Source: Rhizodiscina lignyota (Eukaryota; Ascomycota; Dothideomycetes; Aulographales; Rhizodiscinaceae). Taken from it: 64,000 nt of DNA. The position numbers and the translations under genes are program-made. The DNA lies in contig ML978122.1 in assembly GCA_010015805.1 (NCBI GenBank), forward strand, positions 1,646,453 through 1,710,452, in the 5' to 3' direction. The notes beneath the pieces were generated by a model that ran no database searches, was not told the origin of the DNA, and saw nothing but the letters and a program-made list of their open reading frames with translations. Every line of letters starts with the position of its first letter. Within the stretch, counting starts at the first letter, position 1. Below are positions 45,965 through 56,458 of this stretch, in pieces.

Positions 45965-47980
45965 ATGTCAGCCACCGACGACGCGTCTGCAGAAGATGAA
46001 GTGCCCGCAAAAGTCGCTCACGAGAAGGATGAGAAGGAGGCCGAGCACGGCACGCTGAAATATCAACTCCTTGGGCCATCGTTGACGAAAGCGGGCCAGG
46101 ATGCCGTTGATCAGCAAAAGGTATGCCAACTTCTCATCTGATCCAAATAGACAATATCTCCCTAACTCTGACAGGTCTCCGAAATAATCTACAATGCCTC
46201 CAAAGGCTCGAAGTTCTTCAACAATGAGGAAGTCAGAGACAAGGTCCTCACCGAGAAGATCACCAAAATCCTCGCGCGGAAAGCGCAGCTCGACAAGCTT
46301 GATATCTCCCACGACCTCCGCCGAGCGGACGAGTGCGTGGCAGAGCTAGAGCTGTCCCGCGACCTCTCGCAACACATTGTCCACCTCGATTGCGATGCCT
46401 TTTACGCCGCAGTCGAAGAGCTAGACCGACCGGAGCTGAAAGACGTGCCGTTCGCTGTTGGCAAGGGCGTAATTACAACTTGCAACTATCATGCGAGAAA
46501 GTTCGGATGCCGGAGTGGAATGGCAGGATTTGTGGCGAAGAAGCTGTGTCCACAGCTTATCTGTTTGCCGCAGAATTTTGCCAAGTACACTGCGAAGGCG
46601 GAGGAGGTTCGCGCTGTCATAGCACAGTATGATCCGCGCTTCGAGTCTGCCAGTATCGATGAAGCGTACCTCAACATCACCTCATACTGCGAAGAGCGCC
46701 AGATGGACCCGGAGGAGGCAGTCTCACAACTGCGGGCAGAGGTCCACGAGAAGACGAAGATTACAGTATCGGCAGGTATTGCGCCCAACGCAAAGCTTGC
46801 AAAGATAGCCTCCAACCGTAACAAGCCTAACGGGCAGTTTCGCATTGCCGCAGACCGCGCTTCGATCATGACGTTTATGGCCGAACTGCCGTGTCGCAAG
46901 GTGAACGGTGTTGGTCGCGTCTTCGAAAGGGAACTTGCGGCCGTAGGCATCAAGACTTGCGCGGACATATACCCTCAACGTGGGTATTTGACGAAGCTGT
47001 TCGGAGACAAGGCCGCAGAGTTTCTGCTGCAGACGTATTTGGGCATTGGGAGAACTGCAGTGAAGCCTGCCGGAGAATACGAGAGGAAGAGTGTCGGCAC
47101 TGAAAGCACATTCCAAGATATGTCGGATTCAACGGTCTTGAGGAATAAGCTTCTGGCAACGGCAGAAGAGCTGCAAGGAGACTTGGAGAGAACAGGCTTC
47201 AAAGGGCGTACGCTATGCTTGAAGGTTAAACTTCATACTTATGAAGTGCTTACCCGGCAAACAGTTCCACCATTTGCGATTTGGAAGAAGGACGACCTCT
47301 ACAAATACTCATTGCCCATGTTGACGAAGCTTGAGAAAGAGATTCCGGGTATGAAGTTACGATTGATGGGATTACGAGTCACGCAATTGATAAGCACAAA
47401 GAAGGGAGGTGCTGATTTCTTTGGGCCTCACGCAAAAGTCTTAATGAATAATAAAAGCAATGAAGGCCACAAAGCGGAGGCTTCCATTATCGATGATGGT
47501 GGTGAATGGGAAGTTTGGCCAGAAGAGGAGTTTGAGGCTGCTGCGCGCCAGGAGCACCAGGAAGAAATGGCAGAGTTGGAACGTCTCAGCCAGGAACAAG
47601 GGTATGAACCGGAAACAACAGCAACCTCTTCGACGCAGCACAAACATGGCCGCATCTTGAACGAGCAGACAACGCCTTCCGTCAACGTCAACGTCACCGG
47701 GACAGATACGTTTCTTCCCTGTCCGATATGCTCAGTCCCACAACCTGCAAACGACAAAACTTTCAATGAACACATTGACTATTGTCTCTCGCGACAAACG
47801 ATCAGAGAGGCTGTCAAGGACTCCGGATCGCCAAATTCGCATATCCCAGTGGCTCACGAGAACGTACCGGCGTTGAAGAAATCAGCAATTGGTGGGAATG
47901 CCTTGAAGAGGGGGAGACCCAAGAAGAGCGATAGGGAGACGGATCAGAGGAACACCAAGAAGAGGCTGTTTTTCACTTGA
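45965..47980 (+). CDS. DNA polymerase kappa (DinB-type, Y family)
   Basis: Exons 45965-46120 and 46175-47980, 653 aa; the intron is 54 bp (GTATGC...GACAG). The N-terminal extension (LGPSLTKAGQDAVDQQK, SEIIYNASKGSKFF) is the N-clasp of polymerase kappa. Catalytic motifs are HLDCDAFYAAVE near residue 121 and ASIDEAYLN near 212. Next are SAGIAPNAKLAKIAS, a VNGVGRVFERELAAVGI thumb region and the little-finger domain. A C-terminal Rad18-type UBZ finger, CPICSVPQP...HIDYC near residue 567, binds ubiquitin on PCNA in this family. It performs translesion DNA synthesis in the nucleus. A KRGRPKKSDRE basic tail probably serves nuclear import. The ATG at 46337 used by a shorter frame is internal; the spliced model supplies the clasp. 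Confidence 0.94.
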
Positions 47981-48401
47981 GATGGCACTGGGTAACATAG
48001 AACTAGGTATGAGAATCCCACAGTTGGCCAGATCTAGAAGTGGTGATATTTCTCTAAGTCCGTGTATGCCGCAAGAGTGGATCCCGGGATCGTTTACCTC
48101 GATGTTCGCCTATCCCGCCAGAATTAGTGTTCGAGTCTCCTAGCTACACTGAATTGAAGCTCGGTTAGCATGCCGGTATTTGGTGTTTGCATCTTTAAAC
48201 ACTGAGCTTAGCTGGGACAACACTCCCTCCCAGCCACCACTTGGCGAGCCAAGACTTCACCAAACACCAGCACCAACACCTTATGAGTATAAAGATTCTT
48301 TCCGAGTCGGTCAAACCTCCTCTCCTTCATCTTTGCTTCGAAAAAACACTTCAACCCACTGAATCGAACAACGCCAAAACTCAAAACCATCAGCTATCAA
48401 A
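47981..48401. other. intergenic region, 421 bp
   Basis: Between two plus-strand genes. The last ~120 bp are C/A-rich, like a fungal 5' leader, before ATG 48402. No gene seen. Confidence 0.5.
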
Positions 48402-51400
48402 ATGAAGCTGAAATTCTTCCTACCATTCTTGTTGCTCTTTGGATTAACCTCTGCTTGGGGATTGAAGTCCCCTGACACGACTATCTGCGGTATCATCGGC
48501 TCGGCGTTGCGCTCTTTCGCAGACCTTTTCGACGGCGGTATGACGACCTCTGACACCTTCCTGCCTTCGACTCGCACCATCAACCACATCTCTTGCATAC
48601 CCTCCAGTTCGTCATACGCAATTCCTGCTACTCCTCATGCCACGGCCACGGATGAGGGTATTGACCCGGATTGGTCGCCTCTCGTTCACAAAGCCTATAA
48701 CGTCGAGGATGGTGATCATATAACTCCAGCCCAAGCTCTAATAGCAGTCAGCGTACTGTGCCTCTTAGCCGCTGTTATATTGAAGCTATTATCCCTTGCC
48801 GGTGCAATTATCTGCGACTTCTTTGACTTCGCGGTTTCTGGCCCAGCAGCTATGTTCGTTACCTACCTTGAGAACGTGGCTTCGTCTCGGATCACTCATT
48901 TCCTCGTCTCTGGAACCGTTTTCCTGTCGCTAGTCTCAGTAGCCTGGGTACTCTGCCCTGTTCCCTTCGCGGTGTTTACCGTGGGTTGGACAACATCCTT
49001 CAGCCTCATCTACTTCCTCCGATACATGTTTCCAAGGGCTACAGAGCGATTGTCCAACACTGAGAATGTATCTACGGAGCTCGATACTCCTACCTGGATC
49101 ACTCTCATAGGCGAAATCTACTGCGCAATCTACTACGCAATTTGCGAGGGCTACCGCGAAACTTTGAAAACCTACGGCGAAGCTTTGGAAGCAAACAGCG
49201 AAATTTGGGAGGACGACTTGTACAGCTGCCCTACGCCTCCCAATTCCATTGCTGATGAGGTCGCGCCGCTAAGTCCTATCTCTGTCGCTGACGAGTCCAT
49301 GCCGGCATCTCCTTCAGTCACCAGCGACGTGCCGCCTTCAACTCCTGCTCCTGCAGCCGAGAATGCCGCGACTCTAATTACAGCTGCTCCTAATGAAATG
49401 GTGCCTACAATACCATATCTGGCCGCTAATGACGACGTCTCGCCTTCAACTTCGACAGTCGGCATCGAGCCTTACACGGAAGACAATCGTGATCATGATT
49501 CTCTTTTTGAAGGCTCTTCTTTGAGTGGCGATTCCGACAGCTCTAATATCGACCTTGGCCATGGCGAAGGCCCTGCTACTGAGGATGATGGCGTCGCACC
49601 GCTAGATTCTGTCTCTGTTGCGGACGAGTTCACGCCGGCATCGCCATCTTTAGTCACGGACGGCGTGCCGCCTTCAACTCCTGCTCCTGCAGTCAATGGC
49701 TCCGCGGTTCCAACTACAGCTGCTTTCAATGAAGTGGTACAATCTCTGACCACCAATGACGACGTCGGGCCTTCAACTCCTGCTCCTGCAGCCGATGATG
49801 CTGCGGCTTCAACCATAGTTGCTCCTAATGAGATGGCACCAACAGTACTATCTCTGGCCGCAAGTGACGACGTCGGGCCTTTAACTCCTATCTTCACCAC
49901 AGCCGCCATCGACACAGTATCCATCGAGCCTCACACTGAAGCCGATTGTGATTATGATTCTCTCTTTGAAGGCTCCTTGAGTGGTGATTCCGACAGTCCC
50001 CATATCGACATTGGCCGTAGCGAAGCCCCTGATACTGAGGACCAGGACACCGCACCGCTAAATTCTGCCTCTGTCGCTGACGAGTTCACGCCGGCACCGC
50101 CTTCGTCAGTTGACAACAACATCACCTCTAATGTCGACGGCGTCGCACCTTCGACTCCTGCCTCCGATGCGGCCGACATCGAGCTTCACACTGAAGATGA
50201 TCATGATTATGATTCTCTTTTTGAAGGGTCCTCGCTGAGTGGTGATGCCGAAAACTCTGATATCGACATTAGCCATGGCAAAGCCCCTGACACTGAGGGC
50301 GATGATGGAGATTGGCAAACCGACAGCGAATCCGATGATGGCGATGAGAAGGAAGAGAGCAACGGCAACGTCTATAAAGACTCAAAGGGCGTTGCATGGG
50401 AGCTGCCAAGCAATTTCCATCCTCCGAACACATCCACTGGCGAGTCGAACAAGCATGAAGAGAAGGGTCGGGATGCTTTTTCTGTTGGTCTTGGAGGCAA
50501 TGCGACTGTCCATGACAACACTACTAGCTCCGCTGACGTTCCGACTTCTAACCCAATGGATGAGGCTGATGGCAAATGGACCACTGTCACCTACAAGAAA
50601 AGCAAGGCAAAGGCTAAAGAGCATCCCAAGCAAGCAGGAATTCAGCGTACAATCTCGTCAGCATCTTCGAAGAAGCCTGTCGCATTTCCTAACATGACAT
50701 GGGAGGATTTGAGTATCAAATTCGCCGGGCAGATCAACGATTCCCCTGCTTCGCCTCGAGGCACCGCTAGCGATATGGACGAAGTTGCCAATAATGCCAG
50801 GAACGACGCACCGGTGCCGTCTGCGAACACAGAAACCACGGCAGCCGACGACTCTGAGCCAATGCAATACCCTGTCGCCAACAGCAGCACAAACACTCTT
50901 GTTGATAGCAACACAAAGCCCGACGGTACTTGCTCGCCTGGCGATTCTGGCTCTGAGCTCGCTCGCAATGATGTTGATCAATCATCTGATGACGCGAGCG
51001 CCACCAGTGCCGTTATCGGCACGACTTCGCCTGCTTCTAACGCCAATACGCATTGGAGCTCATCTTCTGGCGCAGCTGATGATGGCATCACGTTTCCTCT
51101 ACCTGACGATAGCCCTTCATTCACTTCTCCAGTTCGTCATGCGGTTCACTTCGGTTCTGCTCTCTTTGACCCTTTGTCTGGCGACATTAGAGCCTATGAT
51201 GATACTGGTTCCAACGGTGAGCCTTCAGCGACAGGCAATACTGGCTCCGGAGTTGATGCCAGCCTCAGAGCAATCGATACCGGCGTTATTGATGTTCCAG
51301 TACTAAAGCCGAATGGCAATGATTCTGGCTCGACTATCCGCAACGAATCATCACTCACCCTCGCCAGTTCGGTTGATCAGGTTCGCGAATCTTTCGGCAG

Positions 51401-52187
51401 CCTCGCTATCTCTAATGGTGCGCTTACAAGTTCTACGCCCGCTGCTATTGGTACGGTGTGCATTCCAAAGACTGCAGCTTCTAGCAGCAATGCCTCAGGC
51501 CAATCGCGACAAACTTCACCAGCTAGTTCAATGGCGGCCTCGAAATGGGCAAGCGATACTCTAAAGGCATCTATACCGGAGCCAGCAACTCCGCAGAGCA
51601 CTGGCACTACCTTATCGCGCTCCGCTCCAGCCACAAGCTCAATGAGGGCATCGCGTTGGGCAACTCAGGCTCCAGTGCTGGCCGAGACGAAGCCGCAGAG
51701 CCATCGGCCTGAGGAAATCAAGACTGGCAAGATAGCCAAGGCATTTAACGGCAATTCTCAGGATCTAAGTTCATCTTCCTCAACTCAATTGGATCCTAAT
51801 GCACCAGTATTCCCTGCGCCACACCTCACTCCGCCCACTGCTCCTCCGAAAGGCAATAATCCGCAAGCAGAGCTCAGAACATTCACTTGCACCAGGGGCA
51901 ATTGCGGTGCTGCAAATCAGCCTGTCACCTTCCCCGCAGCGCGTCTATACCATCATCACCTCACAAACGTTCACCAGTTCAGTCGCAGTAACTGGGTCTG
52001 CAAGTACTGCCAATCGATCCTGCTTAGCGAGAAGCACTGGCCGTTCCATCAGCGTGATAATCATCCGGAGACAGTCACTCAAAAGGATTTCGGTAAAACG
52101 ACACCTTGTGATGGATGTGGGAAGGTTTTCCAGTCGAGAAGAGAGCTCAATAGGCATCGGGAATCTACAGGAGGCTGTCGTCCGTGA
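48402..52187 (+). CDS. signal-peptide, membrane, repeat and zinc-finger protein
   Basis: Intronless, 1261 aa, no family recognised for the whole. Order: a signal peptide (MKLKFFLPFLLLFGLTSAWG), a lumenal or outer stretch, two to four hydrophobic segments (ALIAVSVLCLLAAVILKLLS, then VSGTVFLSLVSVAWVLCPVPF and following), and a long acidic Ser/Pro/Thr-rich part with about three tandem units. A lysine-rich part and a disordered stretch follow. The last ~100 residues have zinc-finger-like motifs: CKYCQSILLSEKHWPFHQ, CDGCGKVFQSRRELNRHR and an earlier CTRGNCG...HHHLTNVH. Fingers after membrane segments suggest a membrane-held factor that could be released by cleavage, or simply a membrane protein with a metal-binding tail. 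Both are guesses. Codon use and intron loss could hint at a young or fast-evolving gene. Confidence 0.75.
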   Translation: MKLKFFLPFLLLFGLTSAWGLKSPDTTICGIIGSALRSFADLFDGGMTTSDTFLPSTRTINHISCIPSSSSYAIPATPHATATDEGIDPDWSPLVHKAYNVEDGDHITPAQALIAVSVLCLLAAVILKLLSLAGAIICDFFDFAVSGPAAMFVTYLENVASSRITHFLVSGTVFLSLVSVAWVLCPVPFAVFTVGWTTSFSLIYFLRYMFPRATERLSNTENVSTELDTPTWITLIGEIYCAIYYAICEGYRETLKTYGEALEANSEIWEDDLYSCPTPPNSIADEVAPLSPISVADESMPASPSVTSDVPPSTPAPAAENAATLITAAPNEMVPTIPYLAANDDVSPSTSTVGIEPYTEDNRDHDSLFEGSSLSGDSDSSNIDLGHGEGPATEDDGVAPLDSVSVADEFTPASPSLVTDGVPPSTPAPAVNGSAVPTTAAFNEVVQSLTTNDDVGPSTPAPAADDAAASTIVAPNEMAPTVLSLAASDDVGPLTPIFTTAAIDTVSIEPHTEADCDYDSLFEGSLSGDSDSPHIDIGRSEAPDTEDQDTAPLNSASVADEFTPAPPSSVDNNITSNVDGVAPSTPASDAADIELHTEDDHDYDSLFEGSSLSGDAENSDIDISHGKAPDTEGDDGDWQTDSESDDGDEKEESNGNVYKDSKGVAWELPSNFHPPNTSTGESNKHEEKGRDAFSVGLGGNATVHDNTTSSADVPTSNPMDEADGKWTTVTYKKSKAKAKEHPKQAGIQRTISSASSKKPVAFPNMTWEDLSIKFAGQINDSPASPRGTASDMDEVANNARNDAPVPSANTETTAADDSEPMQYPVANSSTNTLVDSNTKPDGTCSPGDSGSELARNDVDQSSDDASATSAVIGTTSPASNANTHWSSSSGAADDGITFPLPDDSPSFTSPVRHAVHFGSALFDPLSGDIRAYDDTGSNGEPSATGNTGSGVDASLRAIDTGVIDVPVLKPNGNDSGSTIRNESSLTLASSVDQVRESFGSLAISNGALTSSTPAAIGTVCIPKTAASSSNASGQSRQTSPASSMAASKWASDTLKASIPEPATPQSTGTTLSRSAPATSSMRASRWATQAPVLAETKPQSHRPEEIKTGKIAKAFNGNSQDLSSSSSTQLDPNAPVFPAPHLTPPTAPPKGNNPQAELRTFTCTRGNCGAANQPVTFPAARLYHHHLTNVHQFSRSNWVCKYCQSILLSEKHWPFHQRDNHPETVTQKDFGKTTPCDGCGKVFQSRRELNRHRESTGGCRP
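49258..50340 (+). repeat. acidic tandem repeats within 48402-52187
   Basis: About three diverged units start near 49258, 49590 and 50049. Each opens with an APL-x-S-x-SVADE text, passes through Ser-Thr-Pro-Ala (PSTPAPAA) and ends in YDSLFEGSSLSGD. The middle unit carries an extra sub-repeat of the PAPAA..APNEM..ASDDV block. Units are about 290-460 bp. The array encodes protein, so recombination between units can change its length. Confidence 0.7.
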
Positions 52188-52770
52188 GGGCGTCCTCTGC
52201 TATTTGACTGTTCTATTTTGGTTCTTGTTCATTTGGGAGGGAACAGCTAGCTTGAGAGCGATGTGTTCTTTTTCCTCTTTTCCTCTTTGTTGTTGTTTGT
52301 TGCGGAGACTAGTGTCTACTTGACACTCTCCGCCAATGTCTCTTACTTGGTATGGTGATTTGTGAGCGACTAATACGGAGGTTGATGCCTATGTGCTCCC
52401 TCCGTCACTGTATTTAGCATAGCGATGGAGTTACAAAAGTTCTTGAACAACTACTTCCGATCTGTGTTGCATGCACTCCGCGTAAGCTGCTCCCTATATG
52501 CTACGGCAAGGAACTAGTGTTGTATCCCAGGCAAACCCTTGTTTAGACTGGCGTATGAAAGTAGAGCCTGTGCCGTCTTCGCGCGCCGATGCAGAACCAG
52601 ATGTGATATGCACTAGCATCCAACCAATGGTTCGATAGATGAGGATGGCGCCATACGAAGCAATCATGACTTGATAGACATTCCTTACAAATACGCATAT
52701 TATCTTTCGCTTTATCTTCGAATAGCTCGCATTTCGTGATAGAAGTACTTGCATCAAAATCGTCAATAAA
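52188..52770. other. intergenic region, 583 bp
   Basis: Between the zinc-finger protein and oxygenase genes, same strand. Carries the first gene's 3' end and the oxygenase promoter. No gene seen. Confidence 0.5.
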
Positions 52771-53943
52771 ATGTCTGCTACTCTTACGGAGACGGTTCCT
52801 ACTCTGCCTCAGACTCAGATTTCCATCCCAGATCCTAATAAATATGAGTTCGCCAATCTGAAACCGTATGTACATCCACCAGACACAAAATCAGATTTGC
52901 CATGGTCTGAGCTTGTCACTCTTGACCTTGAGGACTACCACCGGCCTGGCGGTAAAGAAAGATTAGCGAAGCAGCTCGAGCATGCCGTGCATCATGTGGG
53001 CTTCTTCTATGTCAAGAACTTCGGGCTCACCCAGGAGGAGGTGGATCGTCAGTTCACTCTCGCCCAGACCTTTTTCGAGCTCCCAGAATCCGAAAAAGAG
53101 AAATACGAAGTGAATTATAAAATTGCGGATTACAACGGCTGGCGACGCCGAGGTCTGCGTGCACCCCAAGGCAAGCCAAAGGACAACATCGAGATGTACA
53201 ATATGCCCAAGTTCACAAAGGACTTTGTGGGCAAGTACCAGCATCCGGATCTGATCAAAGCCCATCTGCCCGAGATCGAGTCTTTCCAGAAGGCACTCCA
53301 TGCAAATGTAGTGCTCCCGTTACTGCGCCTGTTCGCTATTGTGTTGCAACTGCCGGACGAGGAATATCTGGTGAAGCAGCACACGTATGAGAAGAAAAGC
53401 GAAGACCACTATCGGTACATGCTATACCACCCGCGGTCTGACGAAGAATGGGCTGCTGCCGGAAATGGTGCAACCACAGGCCACACAGATTTGGGCACCG
53501 TTACGCTGCTTTTCCGTCAGCCTGTTGCTGGTTTGCAGATCCTCGGGGAGGACGATAAATGGACCTGGGTGTCTGCGCAGCCTGGGACCATCACAGTCAA
53601 CCTCGCCGATACCATCAGCCACTTGACCGGAGGATGGCTGAAGAGCTCTGTGCACCGAGTAGTTGCGCCACCGGAGGACCAGCGCCAGTACAAGAGGACT
53701 GGCTTGCTTTACTTTGCAAGGCCCCACAATGACACTGTACTGGTTCCCATCACCGACTCGCCAGTGCTGGAGAAGGCAGGTGTGAAACCGCGGTTTGACA
53801 AGTTGGTAACTATGGAAGAATGGGTTAGAGCTAAGCAAACGTTGCAATTGAATCCCGATATTGCCGCGAAACGGTGGGCGGAGAGAGGCGATGGCACAGT
53901 GGAGGTAATTGCAGGCTTCAAGGATAGAAAGTATAAGGAGTAG
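52771..53943 (+). CDS. 2OG-Fe(II) dioxygenase, IPNS-like
   Basis: Intronless, 390 aa. Two-part fold: an N-terminal DIOX_N-like part (HAVHHVGFFYVKNFGL, TFFELPESEKEKY) and a C-terminal 2OG-Fe(II) oxygenase barrel. The iron triad is H238 and D240 in GHTDLG with H295 in SSVHRVV. The expected 2-oxoglutarate arm R309 is in KRTGLLYF, where the usual third residue Ser is Gly-Leu-like. Proteins of this kind use O2 and 2-oxoglutarate to hydroxylate or desaturate small molecules. Fungal relatives span flavonol-synthase-like, gibberellin and natural-product enzymes, so the substrate is unknown. No signal peptide; cytosolic. It stands alone rather than in an obvious biosynthetic cluster. Confidence 0.9.
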   Translation: MSATLTETVPTLPQTQISIPDPNKYEFANLKPYVHPPDTKSDLPWSELVTLDLEDYHRPGGKERLAKQLEHAVHHVGFFYVKNFGLTQEEVDRQFTLAQTFFELPESEKEKYEVNYKIADYNGWRRRGLRAPQGKPKDNIEMYNMPKFTKDFVGKYQHPDLIKAHLPEIESFQKALHANVVLPLLRLFAIVLQLPDEEYLVKQHTYEKKSEDHYRYMLYHPRSDEEWAAAGNGATTGHTDLGTVTLLFRQPVAGLQILGEDDKWTWVSAQPGTITVNLADTISHLTGGWLKSSVHRVVAPPEDQRQYKRTGLLYFARPHNDTVLVPITDSPVLEKAGVKPRFDKLVTMEEWVRAKQTLQLNPDIAAKRWAERGDGTVEVIAGFKDRKYKE

Positions 53944-54295
53944 AACTTCCCTACGCGGAAGCATGAGCGATTAAATGGAGCTATTGGCAGTGAGAATGCA
54001 CGAAAGACGTCAGGTCACAATCCTGCTGTGAATGGCTCCTGAGGAGAGTGCCGAGGTTGAAAGTTAGCAGCGTTGAGGGACAGAGGTACCCGGAAACCAG
54101 CCAGTTTAGGTACCAGCCCACCTGAGATGCTACCTAGCTCCTCATAGGCTCAAAGTTCAAGGCCAGGGGAAGCACTGCCGGCCAACGATATTTTCCGCTT
54201 CCACAGGGTCCACCCCGGCGAAATGCCAAGACTTTGGATACTTACACGTAACTCTGAAGCTTTGAAGCTTCAATCGAGCTCCATACAACGCAAAT
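53944..54295. other. intergenic region, 352 bp
   Basis: Between the oxygenase and Swp1 genes on the same strand. Should hold the Swp1 promoter. Nothing else seen. Confidence 0.5.
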
Positions 54296-55273
54296 ATGAG
54301 GTCGTTCCAAATTCTGTGGCAAGCAATATTTCTGCTATTTATTCCGTGTGCTCTTGCAGCTTCATCATGGAGTTTCGATGAGGCTACCGTGTCAATTTCT
54401 GGCAAAGGAGCCGGCGTAGGCGGAGGATTCAAGGAGAAGTATGAATATCACGGTGAATTACATTTGATTAACTTTGAAACTGACATTGTACTAGGCTTGC
54501 GCCCGAGAAGCCCTTGTCGAAAGCTGTTTCGGTTGGTGCTGGCGAAACTCTGAAGATCCTCCTCACTACGACCGATGGCAAGACGCCAAAGAAAGCACAC
54601 CAAGCTTTCCTGACCTTGAAGGAGTCCAAGACCGGCCTCGAGGAGTCTTTCCCCTTCACACTGAGAGAGACTGGAAAGGGCAAAGTTGAATTGGTCTGCT
54701 CTTCGGGTGCTCTCCGTTCCCGACGCGAAGGCTGACATGTAGCAGACACAGAAAGACCTACCATACCAGTTCCTCACTTCTTCCTCTCCAGTCGAGGCTT
54801 TTCTCGTGATTGCTTCTTTCGGTACTTCTACACCATATAAGAGCAAAGCTTTTGACCTCTCCGTCGCTGTTGATCCCAACTCCCCGATCGCTGTTCCTGA
54901 TGCGCCTGTTCGCTATGGCAAGCGTCCCGAAATCCACCACATCTTCCGCGGAGACCCGACGTCACCTCCAAAGATAATCACATTAGTATTCACCGCAGCT
55001 GTTCTCTCGGTGGTGCCCATCCTTCTTGGAGCGTGGCTTACGCTGGGCGCAAATACAAATCATATTGGCAAGGCGATGAGTAGTGCTCCTCTAGCGCATA
55101 CACTTTTCTTCGGAAGCATTCTTGCGATGGAAGGTGTCTTCTTCATGTACTACACAAGCTGGAACCTGTTTCAGACGCTACCGGTGGCGTTGGGAGTCGG
55201 CGTAGTTGGATATGTGAGCGGAAGCAGAGCATTGACCGAGGTGCAGGAGAGAAGACTGGCTGGCGAGCGATGA
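54296..55273 (+). CDS. SWP1: oligosaccharyltransferase subunit Swp1 (ribophorin II)
   Basis: Exons 54296-54438, 54495-54693 and 54746-55273, 289 aa. Introns of 56 and 52 bp keep phase. A signal peptide (ILWQAIFLLFIPCALAASSW) leads into a lumenal beta-rich domain. Its conserved text includes TLKILLTTTDGKTPKKAHQAF, an ASFGTSTPYKSKAFDLSV strand and PEIHHIFRGDPTSPP just before the membrane. Three C-terminal membrane segments follow (IITLVFTAAVLSVVPILLGAW and on). This matches the shorter fungal form of ribophorin II, a structural subunit of the ER complex that transfers the glycan to Asn. The length is typical of filamentous fungi. Without splicing the frames are broken, so the model is needed. 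Confidence 0.9.
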
Positions 55274-55631
55274 TTATGATGAAGGGTTTGTCGGAGCGTA
55301 CATGCTGCAATTAGTCCAAAAAGTTATTTGTAGAGTTGGGATGTATCATATCAAGGCAATATGATGATGGGCGCAAGGAGGGTTGTCCTTCAGTTTTGAT
55401 CAGATAGCTGTGCATTGAGACCGAAAACCACAGTGTCTCCTTATCCCCCTTTTCATATAGATTATGAGCTTGAGCATATGAAAATACTTTCAATCGGATA
55501 CTACTGAGTCTGGTCGTCCTAATTCATGATTGGTGGCTGGAGTGGGTCATGACGCTCCGCATCCAGAAATTTACAAGGTCCCCGAAGCTCCCATCTTCCA
55601 CAACTGTGACTTTGTTGCTCTAGCAGCAACA
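55274..55631. other. intergenic region, 358 bp
   Basis: Between Swp1 and the HTH gene. A frame opens at 55530 but the likely start is ATG 55632. Nothing else seen. Confidence 0.5.
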
Positions 55632-56345
55632 ATGGGCTCATCCACCTCCAAGGCTGCTCGAACAGCTGCAGGTGCTTCAGCACGAAAATATCCGAATCGA
55701 GTACCTCCCACAACTTCTCAGGGCGCGAGACCTCCACCTTCGTCTTCCGTCTCCGAGAGCCAGCCTACTCGACCAGGTCCGACTGTACATCCAGAGCCAC
55801 AAGCCAGCGAAACGAAGAATGAAGGTAATTAATTTCACCTGAGCTACAACCGTATGTGGAAAACAATGCAGAATTGACGCTGTAATATAGCCGTAAAGCT
55901 CGACAGCTCCGACCCAGTCTATGCCTCGAACCTCCGTACTCTCGGCGCCGTCCAACCCAACCCCATTCTCTCACATACCTCCACTAATCCCATTGACCCA
56001 ACGACAACCAAAGCATCTCGCCGTCCTCAAGAGCCGGTTGATGCATCCAACCAGCCGTTCCCCGTCTCCCAATTCGCTGCCTTGAATCCTCGAAACAACC
56101 CGGCAATTGCAATTCTAGAAGCGCGACAAAGACTACAAGAAGAAGCCGACCGGGAGTTTCAGACTGCTGGAAGAGGCAGGAAGGGGGTTGAGGGACGACA
56201 GTTCCTAGATGTGGTTACTCTCCGGCAGATTCTGCAGTTGAGAGATGATCGAGGAATGAGCGCGGACGACATTGAGCAGAGGATGGGTTTGAAGAAAGGA
56301 GTGGTCGCACGCTTGGGACCAAAGGGTATGTTCAGGGGGTTATGA
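55632..56345 (+). CDS. small HTH-domain protein, possibly N-myristoylated
   Basis: Exons 55632-55824 and 55891-56345, 215 aa; the 66-bp intron ends AATATAG. It starts MGSSTSKAARTAAG: Gly2 and Ser/Thr at 5-6 fit an N-myristoylation site. A Pro-rich middle follows. The C-terminal part has VSQFAALNPRNNPAIAILEA and a helical end LRQILQLRDDRGMSADDIEQ with a helix-turn-helix-like turn, ending KKGVVARLGPKGMF. Similar short proteins occur across filamentous ascomycetes, annotated as helix-turn-helix or unknown. A membrane-linked role would follow if the lipid site is used, but no function is shown. The frame upstream to 55530 is open, yet the Gly-start fits better. Confidence 0.75.
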
Positions 56346-56458
56346 TCAAGCAGGAGTGGGAGAGCACGACAGTTCAACTGGAGATGCGCATTGCGATATA
56401 CAATACAACAAGTGGACGCCGAGGCTCGAAGCAATCCGCTGAAGAAACATGAGCGTAT

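Noticed and set aside
54439-54553. Reading Swp1 without splicing
   Set aside because: Frames break; GT-AG introns of 56 and 52 bp restore a full family-like protein.
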